From the NCBI GenBank assembly GCA_963765585.1, contig CAVXXB010000014.1, forward strand, positions 248,001 to 312,000: a stretch of 64,000 bases of DNA, in the 5' to 3' direction. Of this stretch, positions 18,906 to 28,494 are shown in pieces. Position 1 is the first letter of the stretch. Every line of letters begins with the position of its first letter. Below the pieces are notes generated by a model. The model was not told the DNA's origin, did not search any database, and saw nothing but the letters and a program-made list of their open reading frames with translations. The DNA comes from CAVXXB01 sp963765585 (GTDB lineage Bacteria > Calditrichota > Calditrichia > JAJRVZ01). The position numbers and the translations under genes are program-made.

Positions 18906-20040
18906 CGGGGGACTGGATACATCCTATTGTGTAGTGTATCTTAACCAGGTAAAAAAACATCCCGTTCATACAGTGACGGTTAATACCGGCGGATTTTCCC
19001 GGGATGAGTTGGACCAGCTGGAAAAAAGGGCATTGGAACTGGGTGCACAAAAGCATATCACTATTGATGCCGTAGATGACTATTATGCCAATGGTCTCAA
19101 GTATCTGATTTTTGGCAATGTACTGCGCAACCATACCTATCCCTTATCGGTCAGTGCTGAACGTGTTTTTCAGGCCAAAGCAGTAGCCGATTATGCACTG
19201 GACTCTCAGGCAGGATATCTGGCCCATGGAAGTACCGGTGCCGGAAATGATCAGGTGCGGTTTGATATGATATTTATGACTATTGCACCGGATATACCGA
19301 TTCTTACCCCGGTTAGAGACCAGAATTTATCACGGCAGGAAGAGATTTCTTTTCTATCTGAGAATAATATTGAATATGACTGGACACAGGCCCGGTATTC
19401 AATAAATAAGGGACTATGGGGCACATCGGTTGGCGGCGTGGAAACCTTAACATCACATCTTGAACTACCTGAAGAAGCTTTTCCCACCAGGATGGAAAAA
19501 ACGGATACACAATTAGTCACACTCGGATTTGAGAAAGGTGAGTTAACAAAAATTAATGATCAGAAGATGGATGAACCGGTGACCGGAATTGAACAGCTAA
19601 ATAATATGGCTGCACCTTATGGTATCGGTCGTGATATGCATATAGGTGATACGATTATCGGTATTAAAGGCCGTGTAGGATTTGAAGCGGCCGCACCACT
19701 AATCCTGATTAAAGCCCATGAAGTACTGGAAAAACATGTCTTAACCAAGTGGCAGATTTATTGGAAAGAGCAACTGGCAAACTGGTATGGACAATTACTC
19801 CATGAGGGAAATTTTATGGATCCGGTAATGCGGAATATTGAGAAATTTCTTGAAGATAGTCAAAAAACGGTCACCGGTACAGTACATGTAAAATTACAAC
19901 CACGCCACTTTGATATAACCGGTATTGAAAGTCCCCATGATCTGATGAACCTTGAGTCGGCAGCCTATGGCGAAATGAGTGGTGATTGGAGTGGGGAGGA
20001 TGTTCGCGGATTTGCCAGAATCAGCTGCCATTCAAAATAA
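18877..20040 (+). CDS. argG: Argininosuccinate synthase
   Basis: 387 residues. The start at 18877 gives the canonical N-terminus MKNHVVLAFSGGLDTSYC; the SGGLDTS P-loop binds ATP. Further family blocks are AHGSTGAGNDQVRFD (citrulline/aspartate binding) and YSINKGLWGTSVGG. The enzyme joins citrulline and aspartate at the cost of ATP to give argininosuccinate. It overlaps the GNAT gene and is 47 bp before argH, so the three form one operon. The sequence is uninterrupted. Confidence 0.95.
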   Translation: MKNHVVLAFSGGLDTSYCVVYLNQVKKHPVHTVTVNTGGFSRDELDQLEKRALELGAQKHITIDAVDDYYANGLKYLIFGNVLRNHTYPLSVSAERVFQAKAVADYALDSQAGYLAHGSTGAGNDQVRFDMIFMTIAPDIPILTPVRDQNLSRQEEISFLSENNIEYDWTQARYSINKGLWGTSVGGVETLTSHLELPEEAFPTRMEKTDTQLVTLGFEKGELTKINDQKMDEPVTGIEQLNNMAAPYGIGRDMHIGDTIIGIKGRVGFEAAAPLILIKAHEVLEKHVLTKWQIYWKEQLANWYGQLLHEGNFMDPVMRNIEKFLEDSQKTVTGTVHVKLQPRHFDITGIESPHDLMNLESAAYGEMSGDWSGEDVRGFARISCHSK

Positions 20041-20087
20041 AACATACTATAAAGTAAATAAAAACAAATAGTAGCAGGGAATGATAT

Positions 20088-21431
20088 ATGAGTAAGAAAA
20101 TCTGGTTTAAAGGGCAGGAACCGGATAAAAAAATTGAAGAGTTTACGGTGGGCAAGGATCGTGAACTTGACAAATATCTGGCACCCTATGATGTCTTATC
20201 GGGAATAGCCCATGTGCATATGTTGAACAGTACAAATCAGATTAGTGACGAGGAATCTCATCTGATGCTGACGGAGCTTAAAAAAATGTATCATGAGGTA
20301 AGTGTTCCGGATTTTAAATTGTCTGATGAGGTAGAAGATATACATTCATTTGTTGAACTGACGCTGACCGAACGAATCGGACGCGGGTGGTAAAAAATTG
20401 CATATCGGACGTTCCCGGAATGATCTGATTCTGGTAGATCTAAAAATGTACATTCGCGACATGATTCGGGAGTCTGGTCGAAAAAACCGGTACCTTGTTC
20501 GATCTGCTGATTGAACGGAGTGAAAAATATAAAGCGATTCAAATGCCCGGGTATACGCATATGCAAATTGCCATGCCATCCTCGTTCGGATTATGGTTTG
20601 CTGCGTATGCAGAATCTTTGGTAGATGACCTGCTCGTACTGCAATCGGCTTATAAAATTACGAACAAGAATCCGTTAGGAAGTGCGGCAGGTTATGGCTC
20701 ATCCTTTCCAATCAACAGAACGCAAACCACAGAGCTGCTGGGATTTGAGAATTTAAATTATAATTCTGTTTATGCGCAGATGGGGCGGGGAAAAACGGAG
20801 TCCATTGTATCACAGGCCATCGGCGTCTTAGCCGGCACCCTCGGAAAACTGGCTATGGATTGCACTATGTTTATGGGGCAAAATTATGGTTTTATTTCGT
20901 TCCCTGATGAATTAACCACCGGATCCAGTATCATGCCGCACAAAAAGAATCCCGATGTCTGGGAAATTATCCGGGCCAGGTGCGGTCGGATAATTGCGCT
21001 GCCCAATGAGATTAATATGATAGTACATAATCTGCCATCAGGTTATCATCGCGATTTACAATTAATAAAAGAGCACTTTCTTCCGGCTTTGACAGAAATA
21101 CAGGATTGTGTCGAAATGAGTTCGTACATGCTGGAGCACGTGATCGTAAATGAAGATATATTATCCTCGCACTTATATGATAATATTTATAGTGTGGAAG
21201 TGGTTCAGCAGACTGACTCAAAGAGGTGGCACGTTCAGGGATGCGTATCGTGAAACCGCGGATATGATCGCCAGTGGAAAGATGAAGCGTCCTGAGAATA
21301 TCGAATATACCCATGAAGGTAGTATGGGGAATCTGGGTAATGACCGGATAAAAGAAATGATGAAGCAGGTGGTAGCGGGATATGATTTTGAGTCCTATCA
21401 AGAAGCAATAAAAAAATTATTACAGTTATAA
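20088..21431 (+). CDS. argH: Argininosuccinate lyase, frameshifted
   Basis: About 448 residues are recoverable once three frame changes are allowed: near 20390 (one extra base in a GGG run before GGKKLHIGRSRND), near 20480 (before VEKTGTLFDLLIERS) and near 21215 (before FRDAYRETADMI). The fumarase/aspartase superfamily signature GSSIMPHKKNPD lies at 20926-20961. The enzyme splits argininosuccinate into arginine and fumarate, the last step of the pathway, and follows argG. Because protein similarity continues exactly across each break in an otherwise essential gene, sequencing indels are the likeliest cause. Confidence 0.9.
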
Positions 21432-21440
21432 AGATCATTG

Positions 21441-21557
21441 AAAATTGGCAATTGGCTATTAACTATCGGCGAACGGCGATCAGCCAACGGCTTTCGGCTG
21501 TCTGCTGTCGGCCGTCAGCAAAAAACTATCGTCATGCTGAACTTGTTTCAGCATCTT
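21441..21557. repeat. Dispersed repeats downstream of argH
   Basis: A block of alternating words (TTGGCAATTGGC, CGGCGAACGGCGATC, CGGCTTTCGGCTGTC) is followed by the palindrome TCATGCTGAACTTGTTTCAG (continuing CATC) at 21532-21557. The same families occur at 5715-5800, 35622-35647, 43940-44020 and 57187-57225. Confidence 0.65.
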
Positions 21558-21594
21558 AAATAGACAGCCTAAATTCTTACTACTATTTAAGAAA

Positions 21595-22726
21595 TTAGTC
21601 AGATTTTACTCGAAGTTCTAACTTTACTTCCAAACCTTTCTCCGGTGATATTTTCAGATTATCAACTGTATAGGGCACCAGGATTACTTCTCCATCCGGA
21701 GCGGTACGTTATGTTTACCTTCAATAGTGAATAATACTGTTTTCTGAGCGTGAAGTGTTATTTTCTCCGGCACCTCAAGACTCTTAACCGTATCGGATAA
21801 TGTGAGGTGGTAAGAAATATCCGAACTATTGCTAATCTGTACAAATTGTGTTTTTTTACCGATCCATTCAATTTCACTATTTAAAATATTTATAGAGTTT
21901 GTTAAAAATCGGATCCAAAAACTGCTGTTCTCCTGCTATCATATTTTTTGAGAGAACCGCCGTCCGCCTGTCGAATAGTGCCTCTTTTATGGCAGATTGT
22001 GAATTTTCTCTGGCAAATACCAATGTGATTGGCCGCATCTCACCATGGGAAATGTCATATCCAAAATGTATCGGATCATGAATATCTGAATTACTCAGCA
22101 TCGTTAGTTTTTTCTCCTGACACCAGCGCTGGGCTTCAGGATAATACTCACTTTCATTGACCACTTCTATACCCTGTAGCCAACCCTTCTCGACAATTTC
22201 AGAATGCTCGTCATACCAGCGGGCAATCCCGTCTTTTTGTTGTCCCCGCCATCCGGGATGATTCCAGAATATAAAGGCTCCCTGCTTATGAGCGGTTTCA
22301 ATTGCATCTCGCCAGTTCAGTGTATCCAATTTCTCTGCATCTGTAATAAAGATGGCATTTATATGGCCGGGAGGCATTTTACGCGTGATTTCTGACCCCC
22401 TGATTAGAGTAATATTTAAACTCCTTGCCAGCGGTTCTGCGATCTCATAGGAGCGATTGTGGGCAACCGGAATATCATGCTCATGAGGTGTGTATTCGAT
22501 GTGGTCGGTGATGGCGATTGCGTCCAGACCCTTCGCGCCAGGCTTCTTCCGGCCGGATTGTAGGCCATACCTGGCCATCTGAAAATACAGTATGAATATG
22601 TAAGTCACATTTTAGGGTTTTATAGCCTGGGATATCCGGGATTGCAATATGATTTCTAACCCTTTGCTGTCCAAATGATGGTAAGGCCAGGCAAAGTAGC
22701 AGAGTGATAGTTTGGATATGTCGCAT
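21595..22726 (-). CDS. Exported PHP-domain phosphoesterase, frameshifted
   Basis: A signal peptide (IQTITLLLCLALPSFGQ) is followed by the PHP motifs CDLHIHTVFSDG, ITDHIEYTPHEHD, FWNHPGW and SNSDIHD, whose His/Asp residues bind the metal cluster of this phosphoesterase family. A C-terminal beta domain (EIEWIGKKTQFVQISNSSD and onward to VKLELRVKSD) follows. Frame changes occur near 22540, 21905 and 21710; the true stop is at 21595-21597. The family includes polymerase-linked and histidinol-phosphate enzymes, but secreted members are of unknown substrate. The gene is co-directional with the PfkB kinase upstream, separated by a dispersed repeat. Confidence 0.8.
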
Positions 22727-22810
22727 TGTACCTCCAGGGTAAACAGTTTTTTTTGACAGGATAACAGGATGAATTAAATAAATAAAAAATATTTACAAGA
22801 TGATATTATA

Positions 22811-22835
22811 GATCCCGAACCAAGTTCGGGATGAC
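22811..22835. repeat. Dispersed palindrome
   Basis: Exact copy of the 25-base element at 10218-10242 (GATCCCGAACCAAGTTCGGG plus ATGAC), set between TGACAGGATAACAGGAT and GTTATCCTGTCTAAAA, which are themselves inverted. The whole block looks like a small mobile or REP-like element. Confidence 0.72.
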
Positions 22836-22892
22836 AATCACGTCACCAATAATAAATCCGGTTATCCTGTCTAAAAAAAATTAAATACAAAA

Positions 22893-23813
22893 TTAGGATG
22901 TTCTTTTTAATTCGTTTCGATATTTTTCTATCTCAGCGAGGGTAGGTATTCCTTTTCTCCCACCCAGATATCTGCTGACCATGGCAGCTGCCCAGGCACC
23001 AAAATCCAAGCACTCTGAGACAGGCCATTTCTTTAGAATACCATAGATGAATCCGGCATGGAATAAATCACCGCATCCCGTTGTGTCAATCGTGTCCATT
23101 TTATAAGCCTGACCCTGAATCAGTTCTCCATCTGCCACAGCAACATATCCCTGATCACCGAGGGTTACTGCGACCACATCTGCACCCAATTCTGCCAGTT
23201 TATAGCAGGTCTCTTGTGGAGAACAATCCGGAGCAAATGATTTTGCGAATGGCTCTGAGGCGATAAAAAAATTACAATTCTCTGCCAGATCGAGCATACC
23301 GGGACGCATAGAACCGGCGTCAACACAATTCAGAATTCCATGATTCCGGGCAATTTTACATGCTGCAGTGGAGGCTTCAGCAAAGAATCCGTCTGTGTGA
23401 TAGAGAGAACACTGCTTTAATAGATCAGCATCAATTTCATTAACAAGAAGATCAGTGCCGGTTGCCCGGCGCCAGAAAATATTCCGTTCCCCGGTCTTTG
23501 GATTGGCCATGGCAAATGCCACCTGGGATCCGGAGTTCTTTCTGAGTTTTAAACCCGATATATTTACACCCTCGGAACTGAGTGATTCCCGGATTTGTGA
23601 TCCATAGATATCATCTCCGGTAATACCTGAGAATGCGCATGAGTAACCCCAGCGTTGTAACGCGACAAGCGCGGTGGCTACCGGTCCACCGTCCTGTACA
23701 GCCAGATCTGTAAATTCGCATTTGGCATCGACAGGCGGATAATCATTTATCTTCCCGAGAAAATCCAGTGCGCATTGTCCAATACCATAGACGTTAAAAT
23801 GGGGTTTGCTCAT
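22893..23813 (-). CDS. PfkB family carbohydrate kinase
   Basis: 306 residues of the ribokinase/PfkB fold. The N-terminal GQCALDFLGKINDYPPVD and QDGGPVATALVALQRWG (sugar-binding GG) and the C-terminal signature DTTGCGDLFHAGFIYG with the catalytic Asp are all present. Relatives phosphorylate ribose, fructose, adenosine or 2-keto-3-deoxy sugars; the substrate is not assignable here. The start MSKPHFNVYG is the only good one. The upstream side carries the three 98-bp hairpin repeats, which lie between this gene and the divergent LysE gene. Confidence 0.9.
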   Translation of the reverse strand: MSKPHFNVYGIGQCALDFLGKINDYPPVDAKCEFTDLAVQDGGPVATALVALQRWGYSCAFSGITGDDIYGSQIRESLSSEGVNISGLKLRKNSGSQVAFAMANPKTGERNIFWRRATGTDLLVNEIDADLLKQCSLYHTDGFFAEASTAACKIARNHGILNCVDAGSMRPGMLDLAENCNFFIASEPFAKSFAPDCSPQETCYKLAELGADVVAVTLGDQGYVAVADGELIQGQAYKMDTIDTTGCGDLFHAGFIYGILKKWPVSECLDFGAWAAAMVSRYLGGRKGIPTLAEIEKYRNELKRTS

Positions 23814-23881
23814 AATAAATATTCCGATTTAGAAATTCAAAATACAAAAATTCGGTAAGAATCTCCAGCGCAGGCAAAAAT

Positions 23882-24168
23882 CTCTGCTGGAAATAAGCGC
23901 AGCGGTTTCCAGCGACGCGTGCTACAGGTTTATTCTCCCGGAGACCGCTTCGCTAATCTCCTGAGGAGAAGGTACGTCTCTTTGCTGGAAATAAGCGTAG
24001 CGGTTTCCAGCGACGTGTACTACAGGTTTATTCTCCCGGAGACCGCTTCGCTAATCTCCTGAGGAGAAGGTACGTCTCTTTGCTGGAAATAAGCGTAGCG
24101 GTTTCCAGCGACGTGTACTACAGGTTTATTCTCCCGGAGACCGCTTCGCTAATCTCCGGAAGAGAGCA
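23882..24168. repeat. Three tandem 98-bp double-hairpin repeats
   Basis: The word GCTGGAAATAAGCG begins at 23886, 23984 and 24082, an exact period of 98 bp. Each unit contains one hairpin GCTGGAAA...TTTCCAGC and a second TTCTCCcGGAGA...TCTCCtgaGGAGAA, both with a CG-rich loop. The second and third units are nearly identical; the first differs at several bases and the third ends early. There are no unique spacers. The block fills the 420-bp gap between two divergent genes. Confidence 0.92.
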
Positions 24169-24234
24169 AAGAAATACTTGAAACCAAATACTCCAACTTT
24201 TAAACTACTCCTTTATTTTAAAAAGGACGTAATT

Positions 24235-24861
24235 TTGCCCGAAACTGATTTCTCACTACTTATAACCGGTATTATATTTGGCTTAAGCGGAGGATTGACG
24301 CCGGGTCCATTGTTTACATTTATTATTTCCGAAACGCTTAAATACGGTACAAAAGAAGGTCTTAAGATTGCGCTGGTACCAATAATATCGGATTTACCGA
24401 TTATATTGCTGACTTTATTTGTCATCTCCAGACTTTCCGAAATTAATGTCGTGATTGGTATTATCTCTCTTTCCGGGGCAATTTATCTTATATTCCTAGC
24501 AATGGAGGGTTTGAGATTTAAGGGGACGGTTGTGGATGTACAATCGCAAAAACCACAATCCATTCGCAAAGGTATTATCATAAATCTGTTAAATCCCAAT
24601 CCGTATATATTCTGGCTTACGGTCGGTGCACCGACTGTGATCAGCAGCGCGAAATTTTCAAATGTGGCGCCGGTTGCATTTGTAGGCGGTATGTATTTAT
24701 TTTTGGTGGGTTCAAAAATGGTACTGGCAGTTCTGGTAGGCAAATCGAAATTGTTTTTAAAAAGTAAAATATATATTTATACCATTAGAGCCCTGGGAGT
24801 AATACTGCTCGTTTTTGTGATTATTTTTCTCCACAGGGCCTGGATCGCATTTGGTTTTTAG
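24235..24861 (+). CDS. LysE/RhtB family amino-acid exporter
   Basis: A 208-residue membrane protein with about six helices. The TTG at 24235 is preferred as start because AAAGGA sits seven bases upstream. The LysE-family signature GLSGGLTPGPLFTFIISETL covers the first helix, and the second conserved block NLLNPNPYIFWLTVG is present. Members export amino acids such as lysine, threonine or homoserine using the proton gradient. The exported compound is unknown. It lies directly after the 98-bp repeats, which could affect its transcript. Confidence 0.88.
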   Translation: MPETDFSLLITGIIFGLSGGLTPGPLFTFIISETLKYGTKEGLKIALVPIISDLPIILLTLFVISRLSEINVVIGIISLSGAIYLIFLAMEGLRFKGTVVDVQSQKPQSIRKGIIINLLNPNPYIFWLTVGAPTVISSAKFSNVAPVAFVGGMYLFLVGSKMVLAVLVGKSKLFLKSKIYIYTIRALGVILLVFVIIFLHRAWIAFGF

Positions 24862-24904
24862 TTCATGTTATCTTTTAAGAATTTTAAATTCCGGAGTAGA
24901 GAAG

Positions 24905-25571
24905 ATGAAAGTTAATTCGGCAACCGAGAGGGAGTTTAAACTTAGCAACCTGGTCTTGTTGATAATGGTATTTTTCCTGGTATTCTTCGCCCCATTACTA
25001 CCGTTATCTATCCAGCCGGTTGTGAATAGCACCAGTCTATACTATTATATTCCTGACTGCCGTCCTGAGTCTGGACAGCTATCGTAAAGAAATGTTAGTT
25101 CTGGCACTGGGTGCCATCGCTACAGAATGGATTGCTGATTTTGTTAATGCGCCATTATTTAAAGTAATATCGGATTCAGTAAATTTTATATTTTTTGTTA
25201 TTGTTGTGTTTGGTTTCCTGGTTCAACTGGTTCGTAGCAAGAGGATCGGCGTATTGGAAATTATGGAGTCAGTCAATGGATATTTGATGTTAGGGTTAAT
25301 ATTTTCAATTCTCATGACCGTCGTTTTCAGAAATATACCGGGCGCATTTCATTTCCCCGAGGAACCAAAAACATTTGGGGATCTTATCTACTTTGGCTTT
25401 ATTACCATGTCGACACTGGGTTATGGCGATGTCGTACCAAAACTGCCTATTGCTAAATCTGTCGCAATTCTAACTACCATTACAGGACAGTTTTATATGG
25501 CGACAATTATTGCAATTGTTATCAGCAAATTTACCCCTGGTTCAAAATCAATGCAGAAAGAGGAGAAATGA
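24905..25571 (+). CDS. Potassium-channel-like ion channel, frameshifted
   Basis: About 220 residues once a frame change near 25045 is allowed; the two halves join as ...FLTAVLSLDSYRKEMLVLALG. There are about four to five membrane helices and a pore loop with the selectivity filter in MSTLGYGDVVPK, just before the last helix. No cytoplasmic nucleotide-binding or RCK domain follows, so it resembles small voltage-gated-like or two-helix-pore channels. ATG 24905 follows GGAGTAGAGA. It starts 43 bp after the LysE gene and ends three bases before the convergent oxidoreductase. Confidence 0.82.
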
Positions 25572-25574
25572 CAT

Positions 25575-26873
25575 TCAGCCGGTGCCGCCAAATTTAATTC
25601 CAATTTTCTTCAGGAGATCAAATGGTGGCTCACCTCCGGCAAAAATAAAAACATAATCATTGGGGATGTTAATATCACCCTGATTAGTATTGATGGAAAC
25701 CGTATCGGTTTTAATCTCCGTAATATTCGAACTAAGCAATAAATTGATTTTCTTTTCAAAAACCAACTCCTTTAGCCGTTCGTCGTTTCTTTTCTTTATC
25801 CGGAAAAATTTGTCTTTTCGATAAGACAGTGTGACTACATTATTTTTTTGCCGGGCCAGACCCATGGCGGCTTCTATTGCGCTATCACCTCCACCAACGA
25901 CCAGAAGATGTTCATTATTATAACTTTCGGCGTCAATCAGTTTATACATCACTTTACTTTGATTTTCACCGGGAACATTTAATTTGCGTGGTGTGCCACG
26001 TCGACCAAGCGCAAGAACCACAGATTTAGCCGGATAATTATTTTTACTTGTAACCACAACAAAGTTTTCAGAATCAGAGGTAATATTCTCCAGTTTTTCA
26101 CCGGTTGATAAACGGAGATTGTTTTTTATTTTCACCTTCTCCCATATTTCAAGCAATTCTTCCTTGGCGTACTCCGGCTGATCCAAAATCCCATACAGAG
26201 GCAGCTCAACCGGTTTTGTCATAACCAGTTTTTTCCGCGGATATTGTAAAATAGTCCCCCCGGCATCCTGCTGATCTATTAGTAAATATCTCAGGTTATT
26301 TTGGATGGAAGACAAGGCCGCACTCAAACCTGCAGGTCCGGCACCAATAATAATTACGTCATATATATCTTTGGTTCCTGGTTCCCTGGGTGTCTTTATA
26401 ATTTGCCCGACAGCGGATTTTCCCTGAGCAATGGCATTCTTTATAAGCGCCAGACCTCCCAGTTCGCCGGCGATATACATACCCGGTAAATTGGTTTCGC
26501 CATATTCATTCATGTGTGGAATATCGTCACGCTGACTCACATCCCCCAGGCCAATCGTTATTCCTTCAACCGGACAGGCTTCGGCGCATTTACCATGGCC
26601 TACACATTTCAGGCCATTCATTATAACTGCCTTCCCTGATACGATTCCCAAAACGTCACCTTCCGGACAGGCATCCACACAAGCGCCACAACCGATACAG
26701 GTGTAGTTGTCTATTTGGGGATGTTGTGCGATTGCTTTATCCGCACCAAGGCGAATCGATTCCTGCTGTTTTGCCCGGCCTTCATGCTGGGCCTTGCGAA
26801 ATTTAATAAGATAGGGAATAACTATAATTATGATGATACCAATAGTGATTCCCCAAATGAAGGATTCTTGCAT
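25575..26873 (-). CDS. Membrane-anchored ferredoxin/FAD-NAD(P) oxidoreductase
   Basis: 432 residues in three parts: one N-terminal membrane helix (GITIGIIIIIVIPYLI); a double-cluster ferredoxin domain with CIGCGACVDACPEGD and CVGHGKCAEACPVEG, enough ligands for two [4Fe-4S] clusters; and a thioredoxin-reductase-like flavoprotein with the FAD motif VIIIGAGPAGLSAA (near residue 170) and NAD(P) motif LLVVGGGDSAIEAAMG (near residue 325). The redox CxxC of true thioredoxin reductases is missing. It should pass electrons between NAD(P)H and an Fe-S or haem partner at the membrane. It is the last gene of the cytochrome operon, about 35 bp after the barrel gene, so those cytochromes are likely partners (inference). 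Confidence 0.87.
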   Translation of the reverse strand: MQESFIWGITIGIIIIIVIPYLIKFRKAQHEGRAKQQESIRLGADKAIAQHPQIDNYTCIGCGACVDACPEGDVLGIVSGKAVIMNGLKCVGHGKCAEACPVEGITIGLGDVSQRDDIPHMNEYGETNLPGMYIAGELGGLALIKNAIAQGKSAVGQIIKTPREPGTKDIYDVIIIGAGPAGLSAALSSIQNNLRYLLIDQQDAGGTILQYPRKKLVMTKPVELPLYGILDQPEYAKEELLEIWEKVKIKNNLRLSTGEKLENITSDSENFVVVTSKNNYPAKSVVLALGRRGTPRKLNVPGENQSKVMYKLIDAESYNNEHLLVVGGGDSAIEAAMGLARQKNNVVTLSYRKDKFFRIKKRNDERLKELVFEKKINLLLSSNITEIKTDTVSINTNQGDINIPNDYVFIFAGGEPPFDLLKKIGIKFGGTG

Positions 26874-26906
26874 AATTTTTCCACATTCTTCAAAAGCTTC
26901 TTATCA

Positions 26907-28494
26907 CTATAGCCGATAGCCCAATTCGGCAAATATGTGGTGTCCCTTCTGATCGTCACCAAAGTCATACTCATAAAATCCCGAGAGACTTACTGATGAG
27001 AAAATATCCAAACTGATATTAAGACGGACCCACTGATTCTGATACTGCAGACTATTTAAAGTCAATTTATAAAAATGAGCTCCGTAATTAATGCCGGTCG
27101 AAAATGCCGGATACCATCTTTTATTCATGGCAAAAAGAATAATTTATTCCGGTCGTATAAATATTAGAAAATATGCCTCCACGGCCGGTGAATGCCAGGG
27201 TTGGAATAAAAAGTTTTCCTACCCTGATTGAAGCACCATATGAATACGTGGTCTGATCATCATTTTCTCTTTTTCGCAATCCGCCATTTAATGATAGGCG
27301 GATATTTTTCTGGGGGCGATAGTAGATGAACAATCTTAATCCCTGACGAAACGCATCATCAAATAAGCTGTCTGCCAAACTCATATATTCATAACGATAA
27401 TAATTTCTGCGATTATCATAGGATATTCGGGTAGAGATCTGGTTACTTAGTTTCGCCTGACCACTGATATACAAACTGGAAAGTGATACTGTTTTGCCCG
27501 TACGCTCTTTTCTCCAGTCGCGGTTAATGTCAATTTCCATACTGTGATAGATATTCCACCTATTACCCTGTGAAAAACTGGACCTGAGATAAATAAACTC
27601 GCGGCTTACGGTGGATTCATGATATTCACCGGCCGCGGCCATTGACGCATCTACTCGTACTGCACTGGAAATATCATTTTTGTAGCCAAAATAAAGCCCA
27701 TATTTCTTTTCATCGGTTTGAAAATGCGAATATTGCCACTCGGGTTTGAATCCGGCCATAAGACCCCAGTACCAATTGGTGGTCAATTCATGGTTGAATT
27801 GGAGTCCATCAATATACCCGGTGCCGCTGATATTATTGGAAATGATCCGGCCCAGAGACACCTGTACGGGTGAAGCCGGATTTTGATAAGATATTCGAAA
27901 GGTATAGATACGATTCCGCCATTCATCTTCCGGTTGCCTTCCGGAACGATTATAATGGCGTGCACGTAATTTTATTTCGAAGCCTATATTATTGTTTGCC
28001 AAACCGGTTCCGGTCAATTTAAAGCGAATGGCCGGCTGAGAAAAATTATATTGATAGTCTGAGTTATCATTAAAACTATACCATTGTAAACCCAGATAAC
28101 CGCGAATCCTGGACCTGGATTTTTTTGTACCGGTAATTTCAGGTTCAGGTTGAGAATCGGTTGTGGTTGTTGCCGCCATGACCGCCGGTGTGGCAGTGGT
28201 GCGTGATGGGACTGACAATATCTCGACCTTGTCACCGGCATTTATCTTTTGCTCAGACGACAGAATCTTACATGATGCCGAGTGTTTAGAAATGTGTATA
28301 ACCTCAAGTTTGGCAGTGATTTTATCTTTATTTTTTACTACAAGTATGGCGCCAACTTCCAGTCCGGCCGAACTTCCACTGTCGAGGTAAATATGTTCCG
28401 CCGAGAGGTATTTTACCTTTATATCACCTGCGAATCCACTACTTGTTATCAGAATAAGTGAAACAAGAAATATGTAGATTACCCTACGCATCAT
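26907..28494 (-). CDS. Outer-membrane beta-barrel of cytochrome operon, frameshifted
   Basis: About 525 residues. The start at 28494 (ATGATGCGTAGG) overlaps the stop of the 25-haem cytochrome gene, giving translational coupling. Signal peptide (YIFLVSLILITSSGFAG), then a small SH3-like domain (about residues 20-100, SAGLEVGAILVVKNKD and INAGDKVEIL), a Thr/Pro-rich linker, and roughly 400 residues of amphipathic strands with short turns (GYLGLQWYSFND, IGFEIKLRARHYNRSG, RLSLNGGLRKREND). The frame changes near 27125, after which the last strands end in FAELGYRL. Its position suggests a porin sheath through which cytochromes pass electrons, as MtrB-type proteins do; sequence similarity to MtrB was not evident to me. 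Confidence 0.78.

Noticed and set aside
20385..20480. Programmed frameshift in argH
   Set aside because: There is no slippery heptamer with a downstream pseudoknot, and several unrelated genes in the window show similar single-base breaks.
23882..24168. CRISPR array
   Set aside because: The 98-bp units are contiguous and almost fully repeated, with no unique spacers and no cas genes nearby.
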